This document shows, one piece after another, positions 27,153-34,630 of a DNA stretch of 64,000 bases; positions within the stretch are counted from its first letter, which is position 1, and every line of letters starts with the position of its first letter. Below the pieces are notes generated by a model. It made no database searches and was not told the origin of the DNA. It saw only the letters and a program-made list of their open reading frames with translations. The stretch comes from CAYQJL01 sp964612295 (GTDB taxonomy: Bacteria > Eisenbacteria > RBG-16-71-46 > CAIMUX01 > WJJG01): positions 1-64,000 of the forward strand of contig CAZTDY010000004.1 of the NCBI GenBank assembly GCA_964612295.1, read 5' to 3'. Position numbers and translations under genes: made by a program.

Positions 27153-27590
27153 CTAGTCCTCGCGAAAAAGCGCTTTGAGCCGGCCCCAACTGGTTTGCAG
27201 AGGCGGTGTATCGTCGCAACCCACCGGCCACGCTCCGATTAGATCACAACCCGGATTCGGCTCGCTCATCGGTGCACATGGGGACGAGATGCTGACGCAG
27301 AAGTTTCCCTGCGCGCAGTTGCAGAAGACCGGATCAGCCGAGATGTTCCCTGACTCTCCCGCTTGATCAGCGATGCATCCGGTCCAGTCTCCGCCCGGGT
27401 TTCCGAAGATGTCACAGCATTGGATGATGGGAACAGTATCGAAGCAGGTGATCGCTCCCCCGCCCTCGTTGCCGACGATCAGGCAGTTGTAGATGAGCGG
27501 TGCCAGTGGCTGTGACCAAGTGTGAACAGCACTGCCGGTGGGCGCCAGGTTCTGAACAAAGGTACACTGGACCAGTGTCGGGCAGCCACC
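27153..27590 (-). pseudogene. C-terminal part of the interrupted beta-helix protein (after in-frame TGA)
   Basis: The reading frame of the gene at 27591-28139 continues without shift for 145 codons after its TGA and stops at TAG (27153-27155). The product continues the same repeats: GGCPTLVQCTFVQN, APLIYNCLIVGNEGGGAITC, PIIQCCDIFGN. It then ends in the typical close of this family (SADPVFCNCAQGNFCVSISSPC) and a short tail TSWGRLKALFRED. It has no start of its own. It is a remnant after a nonsense change or the part read by recoding. Confidence 0.75.
27564..27578 (-). other. SECIS-like hairpin 12 bases after the in-frame TGA
   Basis: On the minus strand ACACTG-GTC-CAGTGT forms a 6-bp stem with a GUC triloop, the loop starting 18 bases after the TGA and opening with G. 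Published bacterial SECIS patterns ask for a small apical loop with an early G at about this distance. The stem is short and may be chance. Confidence 0.3.
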
Positions 27591-28139
27591 TCATATACAG
27601 ACAGCGCCGCCGTACTCCGCTTCATTCGCCCAAAAGGTGCAACGTTCGATCAGCGGTTCCGCTCCCCAGTTGCAGTCGATGCCCCCACCGCCGTCGGATG
27701 CCCGGTTGCCGAAGAAGACGCAGCCCTCAATCGTCGGAGCACTGTCGACGATCTTGATCGCCCCACCCATGTCAGCGTATCCGCCCGTGATGTACAATTC
27801 GATGATGGCTCCGTCCGGTCCCACGCCGAAGAAATCAAACGCCTGATGAGGTTCTAAGCCCGAGCCTTCGCAATCGATCACGCAGCTGAATGGATCGCCG
27901 CTCTGGGAACGGACGGTGACCTCCTTACCGCCGAAACTGACATCCCGATTTCCCGGCCCGCGATAGGTGCCATCGGCCAGTTCGATGATGTCACCTGCGG
28001 AGGCGGCCTCGACGGCTTCGACGATGGTGGCGAAGTCGCCCGTGCCATCGGCACGAAGTAAGTATGACTCCGCTGCAGCCGTAGGAAGGCATAGAGAAAG
28101 GGCCAGGACCGGCCCCGAAATTCGGAAGATCCACTGCAT
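27591..28139 (-). CDS. Secreted right-handed beta-helix protein, N-terminal part (interrupted)
   Basis: 182 aa to an in-frame TGA; the whole reading to 27153 would be 329 codons. It has a Sec signal peptide (MQWIFRISGPVLALSLCLPTAAA). The repeats begin with YLLRADGTGDFATIVEAVEAASAGDIIELADGTYRG, the entry motif of pectate-lyase-like beta-helix proteins. They go on with SAPTIEGCVFFGNRASDGGGG and EPLIERCTFWANEAEYGGAVCI. The first 100 residues closely resemble residues about 190-310 of the secreted protein at 55207-57837, so the two are paralogues. This gene lacks the FlgD-like C-terminal domain. An extended -10 promoter lies just upstream. Confidence 0.78.
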   Translation of the reverse strand: MQWIFRISGPVLALSLCLPTAAAESYLLRADGTGDFATIVEAVEAASAGDIIELADGTYRGPGNRDVSFGGKEVTVRSQSGDPFSCVIDCEGSGLEPHQAFDFFGVGPDGAIIELYITGGYADMGGAIKIVDSAPTIEGCVFFGNRASDGGGGIDCNWGAEPLIERCTFWANEAEYGGAVCI

Positions 28140-28184
28140 TTTTCACCCCCCGCGTGTTCACGAGGAAAGGAAGATCACAATCCT

Positions 28185-28193
28185 ATTCTAGCA
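28185..28193 (-). promoter_or_regulatory. Extended -10 promoter for the beta-helix gene
   Basis: On the minus strand TGCTAGAAT (TGn plus TAGAAT) lies in an A/T-rich patch about 46 bases before the ATG at 28139. No good -35 is visible. It would let the interrupted gene be expressed apart from the selB operon. Confidence 0.42.
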
Positions 28194-28261
28194 CTTTTGG
28201 ATGCAATTTCGATGCAGTTACAGCAGTAAAGTCAGAAAAAGTGACCGGCGGCACATGACAG

Positions 28262-29257
28262 CTACGCCGCCGCAACTTCCTCTTGTCGTCGCTTTTCCCA
28301 CTTTCCGAAGAGCCGCGGGTAGATGAGTCGCTCCCCCACGGAGATCGCGATGGCGACGACCAGATAGCCTGCCAGGAGATCGATGATGTAGTGATGAACG
28401 AGATAGACGGCCCCCACGCCCATCCCAATTGGGTAGAGCACGGCCGGAGTGGCCTTCCATCGGTAGCGCTTCAGAAGAAAGATGAGCACGAACAGGGAGT
28501 AGGCCGCATGGAGGGAGGGGAACGCGGCAAATCGATTCGGGTTCATCCGCCGGTAGAGGTTCTCGAAGAGCGGGAAACCGATTTTCTCGTCGAAGTTGAT
28601 CAGACTGCCCGCCCCGTGCCCTTTGAACTCCGCAGGAGGTTGGGCGAATCCATACTCGGCCACATACCAGGGAGGGGCGGTGGGAATGGCGATGTAAGTC
28701 GAAAACCCCAGGATGTTCATCATCGTGAAGCAGATCACAAAGCGATAGAAGAGCCGCCTGTCGGCCACCGTATGCCACAGGACCCATCCCACGATCAAGG
28801 GCGCGCCCATGTGCATGGCGTAGCAGGTGGAGGAGATGTTATCCAGCAGGCTCTTGATAAATGTCCCGGCGTGATTCTCTTGAAAGGTGAGCGAGTAGAT
28901 CGGCGGCGCCTCTCCATGAGTCAACCATCCGAAGAGTTTCACCTCGGCGCGATACAGACCTTCGACCATGACTCGCGGACGTAGATCATCCGCGATGCCG
29001 CGCATGAGATCATAGACGATCCATGCGCCGATGAACGGAGACCAGTCCCTAAGGAAGGCCTTGGCCTGACCCAGAACGAGCACCACGATCATGAGAATCA
29101 GGAACGCGTGGTCGGGACGTACCTTGATGCGCTGGTCCAGCCAGACGAAGTAGGCAATCACCAGGAGAAGGACGACGATTCGCCATCGCTGCCCACGGAG
29201 CCGGTCGACCCAGCTCCGGCGAGGTTTCTCTTCTATCGACACCTGCTGTTCCTGCAT
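28262..29257 (-). CDS. PAP2-superfamily membrane phosphatase/phosphotransferase (Aur1/IPC-synthase-like)
   Basis: 331 aa with about six membrane segments. The catalytic motifs of the PAP2_3 group are present: FAAFPSLHAAYSLF (motif C2, catalytic His) and VHHYIIDLLAGY (motif C3). Members dephosphorylate or transfer lipid headgroups, for example inositol phosphoryl transfer, at the membrane. Substrate is not evident. The ATG shares one base with the selB stop (TAATG), so translation is probably coupled to selB. Confidence 0.84.
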   Translation of the reverse strand: MQEQQVSIEEKPRRSWVDRLRGQRWRIVVLLLVIAYFVWLDQRIKVRPDHAFLILMIVVLVLGQAKAFLRDWSPFIGAWIVYDLMRGIADDLRPRVMVEGLYRAEVKLFGWLTHGEAPPIYSLTFQENHAGTFIKSLLDNISSTCYAMHMGAPLIVGWVLWHTVADRRLFYRFVICFTMMNILGFSTYIAIPTAPPWYVAEYGFAQPPAEFKGHGAGSLINFDEKIGFPLFENLYRRMNPNRFAAFPSLHAAYSLFVLIFLLKRYRWKATPAVLYPIGMGVGAVYLVHHYIIDLLAGYLVVAIAISVGERLIYPRLFGKWEKRRQEEVAAA

Positions 29258-31272
29258 TACGGGGTGGGCTCCTCCCGGTCGGCGCGCAGCCGCGACCCGG
29301 CCACCCGCGAATCTCCCCGCCGTTGCGTGACGCGGGCAAGATCGAGGAATTCAAGCAGGGGGATGGCCTGCTTGCGGCTGACCCCGGCGAGTTCCTTCAG
29401 GTCTCCGACCTTCATCTCCTGGTGGCCCTTGAAGAAGATGGCCACCTTCTCCACCAGGGTTTCGACCGAGGGAACATCGAAGTAGAAGTGAGGAGGCACG
29501 CGGACCACATCTCCCGCATCGACCAGAAGAAGCAGAATCGCCTCGATGTCCTTCCGCAACTGCGGCGCGGACAGGGTCCGAAGCCCAGCGCCGTCGCTTC
29601 CCAACTCACCCGCGGAGACCTGCGCAGTGATCTCCTCGAGGAGCTCCTTCTGCCGGCGACCCTCATATCCCGCGGACTTGATCACCTCGCCCATCGTCTT
29701 GTGCAGGGCCGCGTGTCCGGGGGACAGATCAAGCCGCCCGTCCCCGACGCGCAGCCGATCACCCCGGATAAAGAGCGCGCTATTCTGGACCTGCTCTTCC
29801 ACCCACAGTTCGATGAGGGGGCCCGCCATGCTGTTCTTGAGTTTCTGTTTGAGCTCGCTCTTGAGAATCCCCCAGGAGAGCGGCTGCTCCTGCTGGTAAC
29901 GTTGCAGAATGTCTCCCAGCTGATGGGACGCGCTCTCATACCCGCTCGCGGCAACTACCAACGTCTTCCCCAGCGCGCGCGCCTGGCTCTTCTCGAGCAG
30001 CGTCTCGACGGCCCGCTTGACCTCTTCCGGCGCACACCCGCTTTCGCGGGCCAGCTCCTCGCGATTGCCCCCCCGCGGGCCGCGCCGCTGCAACACGGCC
30101 CGCACGCGATCCTCGGGCGTGCCGGCCTCGGCCTGTTCGAGCGCTTCGATATCTTCCCGACGGTGCCGGCGGCGGCGCCCGACCCCTGCGGTCACCACCG
30201 TCCCACCGGCAATGGTGTGCATCGGCGAATAGCTGCGCAAAACGAACCGGTCTCCCCTCTCGGTGAGCACCGGTTCCTCGAGTCGCACTTGGGCCCAGCC
30301 CGTCTTGCCCGGTTCGATCTGGTCACAATCGAGGAGAATGACCCGTCCCAGAAGCTCCGCGGCGCCCAGATGGAATCGGACCCGTTGGCTGTTGGCCAGA
30401 GGCTTCTCGGCTGAGCGAAGCACCCGCAGCTTCGCATCGACAAAGATCGTGGGCTCCGGTCCATCGCCGGCGACGACCCAATCGCCGCGTTGAATTGCGC
30501 TCTTGTCTACTGCATGGACCGACACGGCCACCCGCTGCCCGGCCAGGGCGGTTGGCACCCGTTTGTTGTGCACCTCGAGGGCCTTGATTCGCGTATCGAT
30601 CCCTCGCGGGACGATCCGAACCAGCTCGCCTTCGTTCAGATGCCCGGCCCAGAGGGTCCCCGTCACCACCGTGCCGAACCCTTCCATGATGAAGGTCCGA
30701 TCGACGGGAAGGCGCCGGAGGTGACCGCGGTCATGCAGGTCAATCCGATCCGCCAGGTCGTCGAGGGCTTTCAGCATGTTATCGCGGCCTTCGCCGGTCG
30801 CGGAAGAAACCCGGACGATCGGGGCGTTCTTGAGCCCCGTTTGGGAAATGTATTCCTGAACGGTTTCCTCAACGATGTCGACGAAGTCGTCGTCGACCAT
30901 ATCGACCTTGGTCAAAGCCACCAGCCCGTGCTCCACGCCGAGAAGGTCGATGATATCCATGTGTTCGCGCGTCTGCGGCATGACCCCTTCATCCGCTGCA
31001 ATGACGAACAAGATGAGATCGATCCCGCCGGCGCCCGCCAGCATGTTCTTGATGAACCGCTCATGCCCGGGAACATCCACCACCCCCATCACCCGCTTCG
31101 ACGGCAGCTCGAGGGCGGTGAAGCCGAGCTCGATGGAGATCCCTCGTTCCTTTTCCTGCTTCAGCCGGTCGGTGTCCACGCCGGTCAGCAGTTTGATCAG
31201 GGCGGTCTTGCCATGATCGATGTGGCCGGCCGTGCCGACGATGATCGGCCTGTGTGTATGATCCTCGGTCAT
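29257..31272 (-). CDS. selB: Selenocysteine-specific elongation factor SelB
   Basis: 671 aa from the ATG at 31272, where the G-domain begins (IIVGTAGHIDHGKT, P-loop). DVPGHERFIKNMLAG is G3 and LTKVDMVD is G4, followed by EF-Tu-like domains 2 and 3. The C-terminal 270 residues hold winged-helix repeats (for example EELARESGCAPEEVKRAVETLLEK and DLKELAGVSRKQAIPLLEFLD), the part that binds SECIS hairpins. This layout separates SelB from EF-Tu. It delivers Sec-tRNA to UGA codons, so the genome should also hold selA, selC and selD, none of which is in this window. It follows murA by 20 bases and overlaps the PAP2-like gene. Confidence 0.96.
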   Translation of the reverse strand: MTEDHTHRPIIVGTAGHIDHGKTALIKLLTGVDTDRLKQEKERGISIELGFTALELPSKRVMGVVDVPGHERFIKNMLAGAGGIDLILFVIAADEGVMPQTREHMDIIDLLGVEHGLVALTKVDMVDDDFVDIVEETVQEYISQTGLKNAPIVRVSSATGEGRDNMLKALDDLADRIDLHDRGHLRRLPVDRTFIMEGFGTVVTGTLWAGHLNEGELVRIVPRGIDTRIKALEVHNKRVPTALAGQRVAVSVHAVDKSAIQRGDWVVAGDGPEPTIFVDAKLRVLRSAEKPLANSQRVRFHLGAAELLGRVILLDCDQIEPGKTGWAQVRLEEPVLTERGDRFVLRSYSPMHTIAGGTVVTAGVGRRRRHRREDIEALEQAEAGTPEDRVRAVLQRRGPRGGNREELARESGCAPEEVKRAVETLLEKSQARALGKTLVVAASGYESASHQLGDILQRYQQEQPLSWGILKSELKQKLKNSMAGPLIELWVEEQVQNSALFIRGDRLRVGDGRLDLSPGHAALHKTMGEVIKSAGYEGRRQKELLEEITAQVSAGELGSDGAGLRTLSAPQLRKDIEAILLLLVDAGDVVRVPPHFYFDVPSVETLVEKVAIFFKGHQEMKVGDLKELAGVSRKQAIPLLEFLDLARVTQRRGDSRVAGSRLRADREEPTP

Positions 31273-31292
31273 TGGCTTTCTCTGGCCCGGGG

Positions 31293-32561
31293 CTAGGGTC
31301 CCGCTTCCTCGATGCGCTCGATATCCGCACCCAGGAGGGCAAGTTTCTTCTCGATTGATTCGTACCCGCGATCGATGTGGTAGACGCGGGACACCTTGGT
31401 CGTTCCCGATGCAGCCAGACCGCCGAGAATCAGCGCCGAACTGGCTCGGATGTCCGTGGACATCACGTTGGCGCACTGGAGCGAGGACACCCCTTCCACG
31501 GTAGCCACGTTGCCGTTCAAGGTGATCTTGGCCCCGAGCCGGGTCAGTTCGGGGACGTGTGAGAACCGATCGGGATAGATCGTGTCGGTCACCACGCCCA
31601 CCCCGTCGGATACACAAAGGAGGGCCATGAACTGCGCCTGCAGATCGGTGGGGAAACCAGGGTAGGGCTCGGTCACCACATCGGTGCTGGTCAGACCGCC
31701 GGGCGGAGCCTGCAGCCGAATTCGATCCTCTTCGATCTCGAGCGCACAACCCATCCGTTCGAGACGCGCCAGGACCATCCCCATATGATCCGGCTCTACG
31801 CCGGTGACCGTGACATCCCCCCCGGTGATGGCCCCCGCCGCCAGATAGGTCCCCGCCTCGATCCGATCCGGGATCGTTCGGTAACTCTCCGGCGCGGTGA
31901 GAGGATGGCCACCCTCCACCGTGATCGTTTTTGTGCCGATCCCTTCGATCCGGGCGCCCATCGCGGTGAGGAAGTCGGCCAAAGCGATCATCTCGGGTTC
32001 GCTGGCGGCGTTCTCGAGCACCGTGGTGCCCTTGGCCAGAACCGCCGCCATCATCGCGTTGCCGGTCGCACCGACACTCGACACGTCGAAGGTGATTCTC
32101 GTCCCGATCAGTTGTTTCGCTTCGGCCACGATGTAGCCGTGGTCCAGATTCAGGTCCGCGCCCAGCGCCTTCATCGCCTCGAGGTGCAGATTGACCGGCC
32201 GCGGTCCCCATGCACACCCCCCGGGGAGAGATACCCGGGCTCTGCCGAAACGCCCCAGCAGCGGGCCCAGGACGTAGATCGAGGCGCGCATCCGCTTCAC
32301 GTGATCGTAGGGTGCCTCGAAGGAGGTCAGCTCGCTTGCATCGAGAACCAGGGAGTGGTCCTCATAGCCGCACTTGACGCCCATCTCCTTCAGAAGATCG
32401 AGAAAGGTCTGCACATCGCGCAGCCGGGGAACATTGAGGAGACGCACCGGTCCGGAGACCAGCAGGCAGGCCGCCATCATCGGCAAGACGGCATTCTTGG
32501 CGCCTCCAATCGGCACCTCGCCGCGCAGCTGCCGTCCTCCTTTGACCAGAATCGCTTCCAT
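31293..32561 (-). CDS. murA: UDP-N-acetylglucosamine 1-carboxyvinyltransferase
   Basis: 422 aa from the ATG at 32561, which fits the family N-terminus (ILVKGGRQLRGEVPIGGAKNAVLP); an ATG 12 codons earlier has no better ribosome site. The catalytic Cys is present as Cys116 in SLPGGCAWGPRPV, so the enzyme should be fosfomycin-sensitive by family rule. Other conserved parts are SVGATGNAMMAAV, IPDRIEAGTYL, YPGFPTDLQAQFMAL and DIRASSALILGGLAA. It catalyses the first committed step of peptidoglycan synthesis, adding enolpyruvate from PEP. It lies between prmC and selB in one operon. Confidence 0.97.
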   Translation of the reverse strand: MEAILVKGGRQLRGEVPIGGAKNAVLPMMAACLLVSGPVRLLNVPRLRDVQTFLDLLKEMGVKCGYEDHSLVLDASELTSFEAPYDHVKRMRASIYVLGPLLGRFGRARVSLPGGCAWGPRPVNLHLEAMKALGADLNLDHGYIVAEAKQLIGTRITFDVSSVGATGNAMMAAVLAKGTTVLENAASEPEMIALADFLTAMGARIEGIGTKTITVEGGHPLTAPESYRTIPDRIEAGTYLAAGAITGGDVTVTGVEPDHMGMVLARLERMGCALEIEEDRIRLQAPPGGLTSTDVVTEPYPGFPTDLQAQFMALLCVSDGVGVVTDTIYPDRFSHVPELTRLGAKITLNGNVATVEGVSSLQCANVMSTDIRASSALILGGLAASGTTKVSRVYHIDRGYESIEKKLALLGADIERIEEAGP

Positions 32562-32636
32562 GATGCCGGTGAGACTAACAAAAGCGGGACGCTTCATCTA
32601 TAGCGCGGTGCTCAGGGGGGAAAGGTGCCCCCCCGA

Positions 32637-33527
32637 TTAGAAGGGCTCGATCTGGACGACCCGGGGCCGGCCGGCCAGATCGGGGTAGATCCGGGAGCTT
32701 TCCAGCAGGTTTCGGCGCTCGAGCTCCTCTCGAACGGCCTGTGCCTGGGTCGCCCCGATTTCGATGCTGAGGAGCGTGCCCTGCCGAAGATAGGGCTCGG
32801 CCTGGCCTAAGAGCGTTCTCACCACCGCCAGCCCGTCACACCCGCCATGGAGCGCCTCGTGCGGCTCGTGCTCCCGAATCTCGGCCGGGAGGGCCGCCAT
32901 CTCCGCGGTCGTGATGTAGGGGGGATTGCTGACGATCGCGGCCACCCCGTCCCCGGGAGCGATCGCCGCCATCAGGTCGCCCAGGATGAGATCCGGGCGG
33001 GACAGATCGTTGCGATGTGCGTTTTCCGCCGTCATCACCAGGGCCCGTGCCGAGAGATCCACGCCGAGCGGGCGGAACCAGAGGCTGCCCGAGCGAACGG
33101 CCTCGTGCTGCAGGGCTAGCAGAATGGTCCCGGACCCGACCCCCACATCCACCACCCAGGGGCGCATTCGGGCGCGGGCGGGAAACGCCTCCGCCCACCG
33201 GGTCAGTCCCTCCCACGCGTGTCCGACGAGGCCTTCGGTTTCCGACCGGGGAATGAGGACGCCCGGGCCCACGGCCAGCGAGAGGTAGCGGAAATCCGCG
33301 GTGCCCAGGATATACTGCAGCGGTTCGCTGGCCAGCCGGCGGGCGATGAGCGCCTCGAATCGCTCGCGCGCCGGAGGCTCGACCTCCTCTTCGGGGTGAG
33401 CAAACAGGAAGACGCGGCTCACCTGCAGAGCCTCGGCCAGAAATAGCTCGGCCTCGAAACGGGGGTTCCCGGCGCCGAAGCTCTTCAGAGCTTCAGCGGT
33501 TTCCGCGATTGATTGGCTGATTGTCAT
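32637..33527 (-). CDS. prmC: Peptide chain release factor N5-glutamine methyltransferase
   Basis: 296 aa. N-terminal helical domain (about 1-75), then a methyltransferase core with VVDVGVGSGTILLAL (motif I), GVDLSARALVMTAENA, and the catalytic AIVSNPPYIT (NPPY, about 217-220). HEPHEALHGGCDGLAVVR and LSIEIGATQ follow the PrmC pattern. It methylates the Gln of the GGQ motif in release factors. Its substrate gene prfA is normally adjacent, but here a peptidase-like gene and a beta-barrel gene lie between them. It is 18 bases downstream of the beta-barrel gene. Confidence 0.94.
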   Translation of the reverse strand: MTISQSIAETAEALKSFGAGNPRFEAELFLAEALQVSRVFLFAHPEEEVEPPARERFEALIARRLASEPLQYILGTADFRYLSLAVGPGVLIPRSETEGLVGHAWEGLTRWAEAFPARARMRPWVVDVGVGSGTILLALQHEAVRSGSLWFRPLGVDLSARALVMTAENAHRNDLSRPDLILGDLMAAIAPGDGVAAIVSNPPYITTAEMAALPAEIREHEPHEALHGGCDGLAVVRTLLGQAEPYLRQGTLLSIEIGATQAQAVREELERRNLLESSRIYPDLAGRPRVVQIEPF

Positions 33528-33545
33528 TTGCGGGAACGCCTGCGC

Positions 33546-34238
33546 CTAGAAACGCACCCCCACGAAGCCATAGATTCCGCGAGTCTTGATCGACTGGTCC
33601 GAGTCATCGTCCTCGCCGGCGTCATAGACGTTGGTCAGCCCGAGCGAGTAGTGCCCCTCGATGATGATCGAGGTCGTGCCGGCCGCGAGTTCGAGACCGG
33701 CTCCGAAGTTCACGCCGAAGTCGAAGTCGGTCACGTTGTCTAAGTCTTCCTCGTCGCTGCCGCTCTGCTGCTGGCACTCCCAGTCATACGGATTCGCCGT
33801 ACTGACCAGGTACCCAATCTCTCCACCCGCGAGGATGTAAGGAGTCGTGCCGTGGGGAACGAAGGCGAGACGGATCATGGGCTTGAACACGATGTAGTTC
33901 AGTTCGAAGTAGTCTTTGACCGTGCACTCGCCGAAGTCGTCATTGATGACGGTGTACTCGGCTTTGGCCCCCTTCATCATGTAGAGGACATCCAGGTCGA
34001 GTCCGAACGTCGGCGTCACGTTGAGGCCAAGGGTCACCCCACCGCCGAAACGCAGGTAGTTCTCCATGTCCACTTCCGAGGGTGGATCCTGCACCTCGAG
34101 CTTGGGATCCATTTCGAGATTCGTGAGGTTGATCCCTCCCTTGATGCCGAAGTCGATCGCCTTGAATTGCCCATCCGCGATCGCCGGCCCGGCGAGCAGG
34201 ATCACCATCAGGAAGGCAGTGAGCATTGTCGCACGCAT
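33546..34238 (-). CDS. Small outer-membrane beta-barrel protein
   Basis: 230 aa with AAGGAGGAAC before the ATG and a clean Sec signal peptide (ending PAIADG). The mature part has alternating strands such as FGIKGGINLTNLEM, YLRFGGGVTLGLNV, FGLDLDVLYMMKGAKAEYTV and GVNFGAGLELAAGTTSIIIEGHYSLGLTNVYD. The last residues GIYGFVGVRF end in Phe, the usual outer-membrane barrel signature. It matches the PorT/OMP_b-brl type of about 8 strands. It is first in the operon with prmC-murA-selB, an unusual partner. Confidence 0.82.
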   Translation of the reverse strand: MRATMLTAFLMVILLAGPAIADGQFKAIDFGIKGGINLTNLEMDPKLEVQDPPSEVDMENYLRFGGGVTLGLNVTPTFGLDLDVLYMMKGAKAEYTVINDDFGECTVKDYFELNYIVFKPMIRLAFVPHGTTPYILAGGEIGYLVSTANPYDWECQQQSGSDEEDLDNVTDFDFGVNFGAGLELAAGTTSIIIEGHYSLGLTNVYDAGEDDDSDQSIKTRGIYGFVGVRF

Positions 34239-34630
34239 GGGTTCCTCCTTGAGTCAACTCCAGGGGCCACCGGTACTCGGAAACCAGTGCCGCCATTCAC
34301 ACTGTCCGCATTGCGATACCATAGCCTGGGGCGGGGTGCAATGATTCCGGGGGGGGCACGGGGGAGATGGTGGAATACCAGGGAGGCCCCCCACCCAACC
34401 CGACGACTGTCAAAGTGCTCAATGAGACCCACTTCGCCTTCGGGAAACCGACGGCGAGTCGACTAAAGCCGTGCCACGAACCCACCTGCCCCAAAATGCG
34501 CTGTGAGGTCGGCCGGAATCGGCTATCATTGAAGTGGTGTCGATTTCGCCGCGATCACGCTACCGGCTGGCCCCCACCCCCCAACGGTGCGTAGATCCCA
34601 TGGAGAACTGCGTTCGCTCTAGGAGGCATC
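34239..34630. other. Divergent intergenic region between beta-barrel and gingipain-like genes
   Basis: It holds ribosome sites at both ends and a candidate minus-strand promoter (34313-34341). There is a G8 tract near 34352 but no gene. On the plus strand I see only a lone TATCAT near 34524 without a convincing -35. Confidence 0.4.
34313..34341 (-). promoter_or_regulatory. Candidate promoter for the beta-barrel-prmC-murA-selB operon
   Basis: On the minus strand TTGCAC and TATCGC lie 17 bases apart, about 75 bases before the ATG at 34238. The -10 match is poor (TAT only). Confidence 0.33.

Noticed and set aside
27591..28139. Calling the 182-residue beta-helix protein a complete short gene
   Set aside because: The repeats and the family-typical C-terminal end continue in the same frame after the TGA, so it is only the front part.
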